A DNA stretch of 64,000 bases from Atlantibacter hermannii (GCA_900635495.1 LR134136.1:1922001-1986000); one strand, 5' to 3'; positions 29,671-38,308 are shown, counted from the first letter of the stretch. Numbers and translations are program-made. Notes: a model not told the origin generated them from the letters alone.

Positions 29671-30598
29671 CCCGACACAATCCTCCCGGCAGGTTAGCAG
29701 GATGTTCAGAGATATCGAAGAGCGGTATCTCACCATCAAGCGCCGTCTTAAAGAGCTTTTCGACATGCGTCTGACCGGGAGGCAACAAGAAACCAACGGT
29801 AAGCGCTCCTGGATGATGTGCATTAACTCCGGTTCTGGCCCTTCGCTGTATCAAGTCAACGCCGGAACATACATCTACGACATGACGGCAGCGCAACTGG
29901 CTGACCTGCTTCAGGTGGTGCAAACCATCCTTGATGATTCGCTTCTTGAGGGAGGAAGCCAGAATCTGTGGGCGCTTGGGTATGTGGCAGCAGAGTACGA
30001 GCGCGGAACGCTGGCAGCGTTTACTAATCTGTCCGTTCAATCATCTGTTTACGAAAGCCAGACTACGCTACAGCAACTACTTTCCAGCCCTGCATATCAG
30101 AACCAGATAGCCAGCGCTTACGTTAGCACGTACAGCGACTGGAAAGGCATTAGCGATGCTGCTCGCGCCGATCTGGCTAATGTCATTGCAGAGTCAATTG
30201 GACGTGGAGTCAGCCCGAGAGAAACTGCGCGGATTATCAGTAAGCGACTTGATGTAAGCATGTCCAGCGCCAAAAACATTGCTCAGACTGAGCAGGTCGG
30301 TGCGCTGCGTGAGGCTCAATGGAACGAGACTGAATGGGCTTCTGAGCGGTTAGGTTTAAATACTGGGCTGCTTCATCTTTCAGCATTAAAGCCTACTACG
30401 CGACAAACACACGCTTACTGGCATGGAAGGGTGAGAACCGTTGCGGAAGTAAAGGAATGGTACTCGGTAAACGGTAACAAATATCACTGCTACTGTAGCC
30501 AGGTTCCTGCGCTTCTCAATGACGACGGTAGCATATTCAACGAAGGGCTGGCGGATAAGTTAAAACAAGAGAGAACCTCTTGGGTTGTGGATTCATAA
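29609..30598 (+). CDS. Minor head (SPP1 gp7-like) morphogenesis protein
   Basis: 329 residues. Helical N-terminus (RMFRDIEERYLTIKRRLKEL). The F-domain toward the end carries DVSMSSAKNIAQTEQVGALR, LSALKPTTRQTHAYWHGRVR, and CYCSQVPALLNDD, the signature of phage head morphogenesis proteins. Located between portal and protease as usual. Stop is followed by a 111-base AT-rich gap with a moron promoter. Confidence 0.85.
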   Translation: MILSTQQTRIGTPIVPRNKADPTQSSRQVSRMFRDIEERYLTIKRRLKELFDMRLTGRQQETNGKRSWMMCINSGSGPSLYQVNAGTYIYDMTAAQLADLLQVVQTILDDSLLEGGSQNLWALGYVAAEYERGTLAAFTNLSVQSSVYESQTTLQQLLSSPAYQNQIASAYVSTYSDWKGISDAARADLANVIAESIGRGVSPRETARIISKRLDVSMSSAKNIAQTEQVGALREAQWNETEWASERLGLNTGLLHLSALKPTTRQTHAYWHGRVRTVAEVKEWYSVNGNKYHCYCSQVPALLNDDGSIFNEGLADKLKQERTSWVVDS

Positions 30599-30620
30599 GT
30601 TAACTTTGCAAAATGATAAC

Positions 30621-30649
30621 TTGATACTCTAAATATTAGATGTTAGATT
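30621..30649 (+). promoter_or_regulatory. Possible promoter of the 30710 moron
   Basis: TTGATA (30621-30626), 17 bases, TAGATT (30644-30649), in an AT-rich gap absent from a typical portal-head-protease order. Weak match. Confidence 0.4.
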
Positions 30650-30709
30650 GTTTTTATCAGCTCATCATTTGCGCTGGTGAAACCCATGTAACTCGCTAGA
30701 GGATTAAAA

Positions 30710-31087
30710 ATGCCCAGAATTCGTATCTCTCCTGAGGGAACAGCAAAGCTCATCATTTTGAACCTTGATGAATATGCAAAAGAAAAAAGTAAGGTTATTA
30801 CTCGCTACAAAATCTCGAAAGAAACAATGCGTAGGATCTCAAACCGATCAAATATTCACCCAGGCTTTATTCGCGAAGTAGGAAATTCACTAGGTGAACT
30901 TGGTTGGGTTTTAATCGAAAGTAATGACGATCACTACTGTTTCTTAAAACAGGACGCCATGAATAACTGGGCAAAGTTGACAGCTAAAAGGATTAAAAGC
31001 CTGAGAATACAGGGAGAGGAAGCAATTGCAGAAGCCTACGCCAGATCCTACCCTAGGGATGAGTTAGATATCGACTTTGAAGAATAA
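30710..31087 (+). CDS. Moron protein (125 aa), basic, unknown
   Basis: 125 residues: MPRIRISPEGTAKLIILNLD, RYKISKETMRRISNRSNIHP, ending YPRDELDIDFEE. The middle (SKETMRRISNRSNIHPGFIR) could be a DNA-binding helix-turn-helix. Set between two head genes with its own AT-rich leader and terminator. Not recognised. Confidence 0.6.
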   Translation: MPRIRISPEGTAKLIILNLDEYAKEKSKVITRYKISKETMRRISNRSNIHPGFIREVGNSLGELGWVLIESNDDHYCFLKQDAMNNWAKLTAKRIKSLRIQGEEAIAEAYARSYPRDELDIDFEE

Positions 31088-31092
31088 GTAAT

Positions 31093-31120
31093 AACCCGCT
31101 TCGGCGGGTTTTTTATTGCC
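31093..31120 (+). terminator. Terminator cassette copy 2
   Basis: AACCCGC-TTCG-GCGGGTT then TTTTATTGCC, directly before the protease gene leader. Confidence 0.88.
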
Positions 31121-31145
31121 TGAAATCCACCAAAGAGGACCCAGC

Positions 31146-32543
31146 ATGAAACGCAACCGCGTTAACGTGCTGTCCGTCGTCAACTCCGCTTCAAACATCA
31201 CCACTGAAACCATCGACGGCAAACCACATATCGTGGTTCGCGGCATCACGCCTGTCGTGGACGATATCGTGATGAACCGGAAGTTGTACCCGGCAGCAGA
31301 AATCGAAAAAGCCTACAACACGCTTGAGCGTAACCCGATGCCGCTGGGCCACCCGAAAGTGGACGGCAAGCATGTTTCGGCGCGCGATGTCCGGGCGGTG
31401 AACAACTACCACGTCGGTGCCTGGTTGCAAAACGTCAGCCACATAGACGGCAAAGTAAGCGGAGATATGTACGTTGATCGCCAGTACGCCGAATCGAGCG
31501 AGAAGGGCAAGCGCCTGATCAACCGGCTGGATGAGATGGTGGCTGGTACCAATACCGAAGCCATCCATATTTCCACCGGGCTACTTTATTCCGGCATCGC
31601 CGCCAATGGCGAGTCAAAGGGCAAAAAGTACAACGAGATCGCCACTAACATGATGTTCGACCATGTGGCGGTGCTGCTTGATGAACCTGGTGCCGGGACG
31701 CCGGATGAGGGCGTGGGCATCTTCGTAAATGCCGAGGGGGATGAGCAGGAGATTGAGGTGGCGAATCTGGCCGACGCCGCCGACTGCACCCGCGAAGGGA
31801 TGCTCAACAAAACTCGTTTCTTCTTCACCAACGCCTCCAATTTCTCCTTCGACGATATCCAGCGCGCCATCAGCGACAAGCTGCGCGAGGGTGCTGGCGA
31901 AGATAAGTGGCTCTGGCCGGAAACGGTGTGGCCCGACAGTTTCATCTATCGGGATGACACCAGATACCTGAAGCAAAAGTACCTCATCGATGATGCCGGT
32001 AAGGCCGTATTCGTCGGAGAGCCTGTAGAAGTCGTGCGCAAACCAACTGAGTACGAGATTAAAACCAACGGAGAGAACGATCCGATGAAAGAACTGATTA
32101 TCAATGCGCTGAAAGCCGCTGGTAAGCCGACCGAAGGCAAGTCCGACGCCGAGCTGATGGACGCTTACAACCAGATGGCCGCCGAAAAGGCAGCCGCAAA
32201 AACCGAAACGCCTGAAGAGAAAGCCGCTCGCGAGAAAAAAGAGGCTGACGAGAAGGCTGAGAAAGAGCGTGCCAATAACAGCGCCGAACCACCGGCCTGG
32301 TTCAAGCCATTCGCTGAAAAGTTGGGCAGCATTGAAACCAGCCTGACCGTAAACGCGGACAAAGACAAAACGGACAAGCGCGCAGCAGTAAAAGCCAAAT
32401 TCGGCCTTGATGACGTCACCGTTAACGCCCTCGACGGCGCAGCGCTGGACGGCTTCTATGCGCAATGCCCTCAATCAACCGGCCTGAATGGTGCCTTCCG
32501 CCAGGTCAATTCCTCTCAATCTTTCAGCGAAATGCCGGAGTAA
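31146..32543 (+). CDS. Prohead protease/scaffold, DUF2213 type
   Basis: 465 residues from ATG 31146 (MKRNRVNVLSVVNSASNITT). The N-terminal DUF2213 protease-like part includes PMPLGHPKVDGKHVSARDVR and MMFDHVAVLLDEPGAGTPDE with a conserved His. The C-terminal part is a charged helix (about residues 325-400, EKAAAKTETPEEKAAREKKE) typical of scaffolds. So one polypeptide should provide both protease and scaffold. Confidence 0.85.
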   Translation: MKRNRVNVLSVVNSASNITTETIDGKPHIVVRGITPVVDDIVMNRKLYPAAEIEKAYNTLERNPMPLGHPKVDGKHVSARDVRAVNNYHVGAWLQNVSHIDGKVSGDMYVDRQYAESSEKGKRLINRLDEMVAGTNTEAIHISTGLLYSGIAANGESKGKKYNEIATNMMFDHVAVLLDEPGAGTPDEGVGIFVNAEGDEQEIEVANLADAADCTREGMLNKTRFFFTNASNFSFDDIQRAISDKLREGAGEDKWLWPETVWPDSFIYRDDTRYLKQKYLIDDAGKAVFVGEPVEVVRKPTEYEIKTNGENDPMKELIINALKAAGKPTEGKSDAELMDAYNQMAAEKAAAKTETPEEKAAREKKEADEKAEKERANNSAEPPAWFKPFAEKLGSIETSLTVNADKDKTDKRAAVKAKFGLDDVTVNALDGAALDGFYAQCPQSTGLNGAFRQVNSSQSFSEMPE

Positions 32544-32546
32544 GAA

Positions 32547-32981
32547 ATGGCTAAAGATGGAAAGCATGTAATTCACGCAGGCGGCGTCTATCCGAATCCG
32601 CTGCTTAACCGTGAAGGCGGCGCTGCCGCGTCAACTCTGCCTGGAACGGTAGGTTTCTTCAGCGCTACTGACAAGTTTACTGCTTCGGTTGCCGGTGCTG
32701 AAAGCGCTATTAAGTACGTAGCCAACAAAGACTACCTGCGCTGCCTGAGTGTTGATGACGCCATTCCGACCAATGAGTTGGTCGTCGGTATTCATCCGCT
32801 GCCTGGTATGTTCCTGAACGTGCGTGCCGCCGCAGGCACCTACACCAAAGGGCAGCCGGTTGCTGTAGCAAATGGTCGCGTCACCGCTGTTGTCGCTGAT
32901 GCCGTTGTATTCGCTTATGTCGAAGAAGATAAAGCAGTCACTGCGGTGGCCGGTGATCTGATTCGCGTTGTGTTCAAGTAA
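32547..32981 (+). CDS. Capsid decoration/stabilisation protein
   Basis: 144 residues, all-beta: KDGKHVIHAGGVYPNPLLNR, then GMFLNVRAAAGTYTKGQPVA and VFAYVEEDKAVTAVAGDLIR. The end resembles DUF2190/decoration-like beta-barrels. Between protease and major capsid, as decoration genes are. Confidence 0.75.
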   Translation: MAKDGKHVIHAGGVYPNPLLNREGGAAASTLPGTVGFFSATDKFTASVAGAESAIKYVANKDYLRCLSVDDAIPTNELVVGIHPLPGMFLNVRAAAGTYTKGQPVAVANGRVTAVVADAVVFAYVEEDKAVTAVAGDLIRVVFK

Positions 32982-32991
32982 GGAGCACTGA

Positions 32992-34089
32992 ATGTTTGTA
33001 TTCTCCAAGTCTATCGGCGAAAAGACCGGTAACCTCGCAGTTAACCAAGCGCAATGGCGTGCTCTCGAAGTTGAGCGTAACGCCAGCGCGCAGGCGGCAG
33101 CTGATTTTCTGGCTCGCACTCAGTTTCGTGGCGATGCAGAAAACGCGCCTTATCTCGACGCAGTAAACGCTGTCGATGATATCCGCCGCCTGTATCGCGC
33201 TTTCGATACCACTGTCCTTCAGCAGTTCGAACCGAACACCGAATTCACACTGCTAAACGACCTGATGCCGCTGTCTCGATCAGTGCGCATCGAACAATCC
33301 CGATACGACTACGCTCGTACCGGTGGCCGTGGCTGGGCTCACACATCAATGTCCGGTCAGGTCGGCGCGGCGCTTGATGCCCGCAGCTACACCTTCGATG
33401 GAACGATGGTTCCGATCCATGACTCGGGATTCAAGTTCGAGTGGCGCGACCCAATCTTCAACAGCCCGTCGGCATTGCAATCTCAGGCTGATGCTCAGCG
33501 TGGTTCGGTTGAAGACGTGCAGCGCCGCTACGTCGATTACATCTTTAACGGCTTCCGCGATAAAGCGGGTAACTTCGCTGTGTTCGATGGCCTGACCTGG
33601 AAAGGCCTGCGTGACGATGAACGTGTGGCGCAGATCGACCTTGGCGCTTCTGGCCTGAACATCGACTTTACCTCTGGCGCAGCAACATCTCAGGCTATCC
33701 GCGCTGGCGCAATTGCGCTGCGTGATCAGATGCGTCGCGTGAACAACCAGTATGCTGAGCAGACCTGGTACGTGTCCGGTGAAATCATCTCCAACCTGGA
33801 GCGCTATTTCTCCGACAACTTCCAGTCCGGCACCATCATGGATGAAATCCTGAAGCTGACTGGCGTGGCGGCGATCAAAGAAGACAGCCAACTGACCGGA
33901 AACGAAATCGTAATTGTCCCGCTGGGTGCTGGCGTTATCGCTCCGATCGTAGGCCAGGCTATCGGTACCGTTGCATCTCCGCGTCCGGAGTACAACAGCG
34001 ACTACATCTGGCGCACCTGGGGTGCAATGGGTCTGATGGTCAAGCAGGATATCAACAACAAATACTCCGTCATTCACGCATCAAGCTAA
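32992..34089 (+). CDS. Major capsid protein
   Basis: 365 residues: RSVRIEQSRYDYARTGGRGW, FKFEWRDPIFNSPSALQSQA, IVPLGAGVIAPIVGQAIGTV and the end WRTWGAMGLMVKQDINNKYS. HK97-fold capsid of the type found with DUF1073 portals. N-terminal 60 residues could be the removed delta segment or be kept; not decidable here. Confidence 0.88.
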   Translation: MFVFSKSIGEKTGNLAVNQAQWRALEVERNASAQAAADFLARTQFRGDAENAPYLDAVNAVDDIRRLYRAFDTTVLQQFEPNTEFTLLNDLMPLSRSVRIEQSRYDYARTGGRGWAHTSMSGQVGAALDARSYTFDGTMVPIHDSGFKFEWRDPIFNSPSALQSQADAQRGSVEDVQRRYVDYIFNGFRDKAGNFAVFDGLTWKGLRDDERVAQIDLGASGLNIDFTSGAATSQAIRAGAIALRDQMRRVNNQYAEQTWYVSGEIISNLERYFSDNFQSGTIMDEILKLTGVAAIKEDSQLTGNEIVIVPLGAGVIAPIVGQAIGTVASPRPEYNSDYIWRTWGAMGLMVKQDINNKYSVIHASS

Positions 34090-34098
34090 GGATAAATC

Positions 34099-34311
34099 AT
34101 GGCACTGGTAGAAATCGTGGCAAGTAACCTGCACGCCGGTGCCAATCTCCGCAAACTGGAGGTTGGTTCGGTGGTGGAAGTGGACGAAGCAACGGCGAAA
34201 CGCTGGATTGAGTCGGGAAAGGCGAAGAAAACCGACAAAAAGGAAGGCGATAATCTTTACCACTCTGATGAAGTTGAAAAGTCACTGTCCGAGCAGAAGA
34301 AAGGTAAATAA
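34099..34311 (+). CDS. Small head-region protein (70 aa)
   Basis: 70 residues: MALVEIVASNLHAGANLRKL, then EVGSVVEVDEATAKRWIESG and a Lys-rich tail. Resembles the short proteins after the capsid gene that contain a KOW/hinge-like fragment (GSVVEVDEATAKRWIESGKA). Exact role unknown. Confidence 0.65.
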   Translation: MALVEIVASNLHAGANLRKLEVGSVVEVDEATAKRWIESGKAKKTDKKEGDNLYHSDEVEKSLSEQKKGK

Positions 34312-34313
34312 CC

Positions 34314-34397
34314 ATGGCTGACCCAATCACGGCGGCAGACGTGCAGGCGTTCCTCGGTGAATTGGGTTACTCAGGAGGGTATAAAACATGGCTGTAG
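34314..34397 (+). pseudogene. 27-residue remnant similar to the next gene's N-terminus
   Basis: ADPITAADVQAFLGELGYSG aligns with VVQITAAQVKQQLSALGYTT, the start of the following head-tail gene, then ends after 27 residues, its stop overlapping the next start. It looks like the surviving 5' end of a paralogous connector gene. Confidence 0.5.
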
Positions 34398-34771
34398 TGC
34401 AGATAACGGCGGCGCAGGTTAAACAGCAGTTGTCTGCGCTTGGCTATACCACCGTTCCTGACTTCATGATCGACGCGTACCTGTGCAAGCTGGAGAAGAT
34501 AGAACCCTGCCTGATTGCCGCCGGTTACGACGATTGCGATCTGATGCTCATCCAAGTGTACGCAGTCACCTTGATGGCTCTGACGGCGTACACGCAGCGG
34601 ATTAAGTCGCAGGGCGCTCCGTCCGGTGCCTCTCGCTCGTTTGACTACGGCGAGAGCGTGCTCAACATGCGTGACGCGCTGCTGGCGCTGGATACGTCTG
34701 GCTGTACATCAGGATTACCCATTGATGTCGGTCAGAAAGTAGGGTTGTTTCTCGTTGTTGGTGGGTGTTAG
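34388..34771 (+). CDS. Head-tail connector-like protein (127 aa)
   Basis: 127 residues: MAVVQITAAQVKQQLSALGY, TTVPDFMIDAYLCKLEKIEP, LMLIQVYAVTLMALTAYTQR. All-helical, similar in shape to gp6/gp15-type connector proteins (DUF4054-like). Joins portal to the neck. Position after the capsid genes supports this. Confidence 0.7.
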   Translation: MAVVQITAAQVKQQLSALGYTTVPDFMIDAYLCKLEKIEPCLIAAGYDDCDLMLIQVYAVTLMALTAYTQRIKSQGAPSGASRSFDYGESVLNMRDALLALDTSGCTSGLPIDVGQKVGLFLVVGGC

Positions 34772-34872
34772 TGCTGATAAAATATCCACGCGGCTAGGCT
34801 GATCACCGAAAGCAGAGATCGTAGACTCTGTTGCCGCAACCTCAATCTACGCGACCTTGCTACGAGGGTTAC

Positions 34873-35421
34873 ATGGATATCTGCACAGAAAAAAATCTTC
34901 CTGTGGACTACCTGCGAAAGCTGCTTGATTACGATGCACTTACTGGCGTTGTTAAATGGAAGCCCCGCGCTTTAGAACATTTCAAAAGCGAGCGAGATTC
35001 TAAAATCTGGAACACTCGCTATGCTGGCACTGTTGTAGGTGTTCAGAATCGCAGGGGATACCTGGTATTCAAGCTTAATAAGCGATGCTACAGGCTTCAT
35101 CGTGTTGTCTGGGCGCTTCACTACAATGAGCACCCAGAAATCTTTATCGACCACATTAACGGTGATAAGCGGGATAACAGGATATCCAATCTGCGTCTCG
35201 TCGATGCTGAGGGTAATGCCAGAAATCGTAAAACTCCTTCGTCAAATTCATCTGGGATTATCGGCGTTAGGTGGGATAAGCGATATGGAACCTGGAAAAG
35301 CACCATTGGCGATGAAGGAGAGGATGTGCCTCTTGGCTCATTCGATAACCTGCTTGATGCCGCTGCGGCAAGAAAATCAGCAGAGGTGAGGTTCGGTTAT
35401 CACCGAAACCATGGCAGATAA
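34873..35421 (+). CDS. HNH homing endonuclease with AP2 domain
   Basis: 182 residues from ATG 34873 (MDICTEKNLPVDYLRKLLDY). HNH core: LVFKLNKRCYRLHRVVWALH, EIFIDHINGDKRDNRISNLR, GNARNRK. The C-terminal AP2-like domain (SSGIIGVRWDKRYGTWKSTI, GSFDNLLDAAAARKSAEVRF) binds DNA. A free-standing homing-type endonuclease inserted between neck genes, closed by its own terminator. Target likely lies in the homologous site of uninfected relatives. Confidence 0.92.
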   Translation: MDICTEKNLPVDYLRKLLDYDALTGVVKWKPRALEHFKSERDSKIWNTRYAGTVVGVQNRRGYLVFKLNKRCYRLHRVVWALHYNEHPEIFIDHINGDKRDNRISNLRLVDAEGNARNRKTPSSNSSGIIGVRWDKRYGTWKSTIGDEGEDVPLGSFDNLLDAAAARKSAEVRFGYHRNHGR

Positions 35422-35437
35422 CAAGACTTCAAACGAC

Positions 35438-35464
35438 CAACCGCCTCCGGGCGGTTTTTTATTG
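35438..35464 (+). terminator. Terminator cassette copy 3
   Basis: ACCGCC-TCCG-GGCGGT then TTTTTATTGG, after the HNH gene. Confidence 0.85.
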
Positions 35465-35474
35465 GGCGCAATTC

Positions 35475-35645
35475 ATGAACTGGAAATCAGTTAAGCACGG
35501 GCTGCCGCGCTCATTCGTACGCGTCTGGGTGATGACCGACACCGGGCGGGAGACTACCGGCTACGTGAAATCGGATGGCGAGTGGATCATCAATTGCCCG
35601 TCGGTCCGCGCAACCGGTGCTGTCGTAGTTGAGTGGAGGGCATAG
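35475..35645 (+). CDS. Small beta-rich protein (56 aa), DUF551-like
   Basis: 56 residues: MNWKSVKHGLPRSFVRVWVM, TDTGRETTGYVKSDGEWIIN, ending GAVVVEWRA. Pattern W-V-GLP-RV-V-TD-GR with a terminal EWR resembles DUF551 proteins of phages. Between neck genes; function unknown. Confidence 0.65.
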   Translation: MNWKSVKHGLPRSFVRVWVMTDTGRETTGYVKSDGEWIINCPSVRATGAVVVEWRA

Positions 35646-35647
35646 TC

Positions 35648-35998
35648 TTGAGTTCAGTTGCTAACTGGTCTTACACAGCCAAAGCCACCATCTGGCGGAA
35701 ATTACCAGGCAAAGATGAGTATGGAGACCCGCTTGGTTACGCTGCTCCGGAAATCATCCTCTGCGATTACGAAGGCGGTCTGTCGAAGCGTATCGGTAGC
35801 CTGGGCGCTGAAATAGTCGTGAAAAATACTGTGTGGACTGAATTTGCAGGTGCCGGGTCTGGAGATTACCTCCTTATAGGGGCGTCTGCTAATCCAGACC
35901 CGGTGGCGGCTGGAGCTGACGAGATTCGTCAGGTTATCCGCTATGCAGATACGTTTGAGCGCCTGGCGGATGATTGGGCATTACTGACGGGGGTGTAG
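35648..35998 (+). CDS. Head closure/neck protein (116 aa)
   Basis: Probable TTG start at 35648 (GGAGG eight bases before) giving SSVANWSYTAKATIWRKLPG. Beta-rich (PEIILCDYEGGLSKRIGSLG, YLLIGASANPDPVAAG), the type of the head-closure proteins between connector and tail terminator. A GTG at 35633 is an alternative. Confidence 0.7.
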   Translation: MSSVANWSYTAKATIWRKLPGKDEYGDPLGYAAPEIILCDYEGGLSKRIGSLGAEIVVKNTVWTEFAGAGSGDYLLIGASANPDPVAAGADEIRQVIRYADTFERLADDWALLTGV

Positions 35999-35999
35999 C

Positions 36000-36368
36000 G
36001 TGGGAGTAAAGGTTAGGGGTGTGCGTCAGGTATCGCGAAACATTAATCGTGTCATAGACAATATTCAGCATCGCAAAGTCGCCAGGGCCATTTACTCCGC
36101 GCTTAATATCGGGGCATTGCAGGCGGCAGCCTATACGCCAGTCGACACTTCATTTCTGATTAACAGTCAGTTCCGTGAGTTAGTTGTAAATGGCACCCGA
36201 CTGACTGGTCGGGTTGGATACTCAGCAAATTACGCTGCCTATGTTCATGATCCGTCCATACCGCAAACCTTCAGACTTGCAAGGGCGAAAAAAGAATTCC
36301 TCACCAAAGGCTTTGAAGAAAAGCAAAACGAAATTGACGCCGCAGTAGCCCGGGAGCTTTCGCTATGA
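36000..36368 (+). CDS. HK97 gp10-like tail completion protein
   Basis: GTG start. 122 residues: GVKVRGVRQVSRNINRVIDN, LQAAAYTPVDTSFLINSQFR, GRVGYSANYAAYVHDPSIPQ. The YAxYVH motif and overall order are those of gp10-type (Phage_pi2 / minor tail Z-like) proteins at the head-tail junction. Overlaps the next gene by four bases. Confidence 0.82.
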   Translation: MGVKVRGVRQVSRNINRVIDNIQHRKVARAIYSALNIGALQAAAYTPVDTSFLINSQFRELVVNGTRLTGRVGYSANYAAYVHDPSIPQTFRLARAKKEFLTKGFEEKQNEIDAAVARELSL

Positions 36369-36748
36369 CACCAATGATGTTCGAGAGGGTGAGAAATCTC
36401 TTTGTAGAGGCAGGGCTAACGGTCGGCTTCGATATCCAGTTGCTGATGTACGAAGACCCGAATGACCTGACGAAAGCCGCTATGGTTTTTCGTCCTGGTG
36501 GAGGGACTCCGATCCGCAATGACCTTGGTGCTGAGCATTATGTGATGGTTGATGTGATAGGCGCAAAGGACAAACGCGGGGCCGCAACGAATGCGGTTCA
36601 GCGAATTGTCGATTACGTTCAGGCTAATCCCATCGCAGATGATTGCGTTGGATTTATACAGAACATGGGCGGAGTTCCGCCGCCGGTTTTAACCGAAGAG
36701 GGGAGATTAGTCTTCCGACTTCAGTTTTCATGCAATTTTGGCGATTAG
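36365..36748 (+). CDS. Tail terminator-like protein (lambda U-like)
   Basis: 127 residues: MFERVRNLFVEAGLTVGFDI, VMVDVIGAKDKRGAATNAVQ, RLVFRLQFSCNFGD. Alpha/beta protein in the U position just before the tail tube gene. Ends tail-tube growth. Confidence 0.72.
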   Translation: MTPMMFERVRNLFVEAGLTVGFDIQLLMYEDPNDLTKAAMVFRPGGGTPIRNDLGAEHYVMVDVIGAKDKRGAATNAVQRIVDYVQANPIADDCVGFIQNMGGVPPPVLTEEGRLVFRLQFSCNFGD

Positions 36749-36762
36749 CCATATCCCCCAAA

Positions 36763-36790
36763 TAACCCGCTCCGGCGGGTTTCTTTTTAT
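36763..36790 (+). terminator. Terminator cassette copy 4
   Basis: AACCCGC-TCCG-GCGGGTTTCTTTTTAT before the tail tube gene. Confidence 0.85.
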
Positions 36791-36805
36791 CAAAGGAGTT
36801 TTGCT

Positions 36806-37549
36806 ATGGCTAATTGCCCTAATAGCAATGAGCGTTTGTTTGGCGGCGCTGTAGTGCTCGAAGTGGCCGATGGCTGCCCTGATGCGCTGCCGTTAGAGTC
36901 GGACTGGATGGCTCTCGCTGCCGGTACTTCGAAAGGCTGGGATTTCTCCCCCAACACCGTTACCAGCGATGCCGATGATGGTGGCGGCTACGTTGAAAGC
37001 ATCATCACTAACTCGGATTTCACCATTTCTTTCGAGGGTGAAGTGCGTAAGCGTGACAAGCTGGACCAGTACGGCATTGGTAAATTCATCAGCTATTTTG
37101 CTGCCGAACTGAAAGCCCGTCGTCAGCCAGGAATCTGGGTTCGAATGGAGTACGGTCCGGTAACCTTCATTGGTTATATGGTTGTCACCGCGCTGAGCTC
37201 TGATGGTGGAACAAATGACATCGTCACTTTTTCCACCGAATTCAAAGTCGGTGACGCCTCTACCATTCAGGTTATCGAAACCGATACTGTGGCGGTAACC
37301 GGCCTGACCGTGACGCCGACGACCAGCACTGGCGCAGCAGGCGGCACAAGCACTTTCACGGTTAACGTTCTGCCAGCAGATGCCAGCAACAAAGACTTTA
37401 CCGTAGCAACCACGGACGCGACTAAAGCCACTGCAACCGTATCGGGAAACACAGTGACAGTTAACCGTGTTGCAACCGGTACCGCGCAAATCATCGTGGC
37501 TACTGAAGACGGAAATAAAGTGGCAACACATACCGTTACGATCACCTGA
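36806..37549 (+). CDS. Major tail tube protein with C-terminal Ig-like domain
   Basis: 247 residues. Tube part 1-160 (GWDFSPNTVTSDADDGGGYV, FTISFEGEVRKRDKLDQYGI, IVTFSTEFKVGDASTIQVI). A BIG2/Ig-like domain follows from about 165 (VAVTGLTVTPTTSTGAAGGT, VNVLPADASNKDFTVATTDA), like lambda gpV with its surface Ig domain. Confidence 0.87.
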   Translation: MANCPNSNERLFGGAVVLEVADGCPDALPLESDWMALAAGTSKGWDFSPNTVTSDADDGGGYVESIITNSDFTISFEGEVRKRDKLDQYGIGKFISYFAAELKARRQPGIWVRMEYGPVTFIGYMVVTALSSDGGTNDIVTFSTEFKVGDASTIQVIETDTVAVTGLTVTPTTSTGAAGGTSTFTVNVLPADASNKDFTVATTDATKATATVSGNTVTVNRVATGTAQIIVATEDGNKVATHTVTIT

Positions 37550-37609
37550 CGGTTATTACAAAGGGTGGCTGAGGCTGCCCTTGATAATAACCGCTAAACG
37601 GAATTACCC

Positions 37610-38284
37610 ATGACCCCACTGAAAGAGATTGGTGAGTGCCTTATCACCGCCGGAGACGATGAATACTTCTTCCGCCCGTCGTTTATCAACATGACCCGTA
37701 TCGGGGAACCCAGGGAGATTGTTCAGGCGTTCTATGACCTGCACCACGATGAAGTCTCTGGTGTGTTGCAGTCGGCGCTGGGGGCTTACGGTTCTATCCC
37801 TGCCTGGCTGATACAGCACATCAAATCGACCAGTTACGGACGCAAGGCGATGATGGCAGCCATGACGGTGCTGGCGGCGTGCTGTGACCGGGACGTGACG
37901 CCATTAACCGGGGAGATACATCCGGCCAAAGCATCAGGAAAAGCATTCAAAATGCGGCGCGGCGCAATGGATGAGTTCGACATGTTGGCAATCGCGCAAT
38001 CGCTGATCACGCACGGCATCATCGGAAAGGCTAAGGTGCGTCGGCTCCAGCGGCATGAAAGCAAAGAATCGACGACTGAGTTTAACGCCTTCGAATACAT
38101 TAGCGCCGCTCGGAATCACTTCAGCATGAGCCGGGAAGAGGCAGAGAAACTTACCATGACCGAGTTTACCCAACTTCTGGCTGCCAAATACCCGGACCAG
38201 AAAGGATTCACAAAAGAAGAATACGAAGCCGTTACCGAGGATTACCTTGCCCGCAAGGCGCGACGCTTGGCTAAAGCGAAATAG
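37610..38284 (+). CDS. Tail assembly chaperone-like protein (DUF6246)
   Basis: 224 residues: MTPLKEIGECLITAGDDEYF, FRPSFINMTRIGEPREIVQA, FYDLHHDEVSGVLQSALGAY, EFNAFEYISAARNHFSMSRE. It fills the place of lambda G/T between tube and tape measure. A single open frame spans the whole region; I do not see a second overlapping frame with a slippery site. Confidence 0.78.
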   Translation: MTPLKEIGECLITAGDDEYFFRPSFINMTRIGEPREIVQAFYDLHHDEVSGVLQSALGAYGSIPAWLIQHIKSTSYGRKAMMAAMTVLAACCDRDVTPLTGEIHPAKASGKAFKMRRGAMDEFDMLAIAQSLITHGIIGKAKVRRLQRHESKESTTEFNAFEYISAARNHFSMSREEAEKLTMTEFTQLLAAKYPDQKGFTKEEYEAVTEDYLARKARRLAKAK

Positions 38285-38308
38285 CCCACTCAGGTGGGCT
38301 TTTTATTT
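38283..38308 (+). terminator. Terminator after the tail chaperone gene
   Basis: AGCCCAC-TCAG-GTGGGCT then TTTTATTT; it contains the stop codon of the convergent Mnt-like gene. Confidence 0.82.

Noticed and set aside
31614..32474. 286-residue open frame on the minus strand
   Set aside because: Lies wholly antisense to the DUF2213 protease gene and reflects its GC-rich third positions; composition (Phe/Gly/Leu rich, no domain) is that of a shadow.
37610..38284. Programmed frameshift in the tail chaperone gene (lambda G-GT type)
   Set aside because: No overlapping second frame of useful length and no obvious slippery heptamer near the end of this single 224-residue frame.
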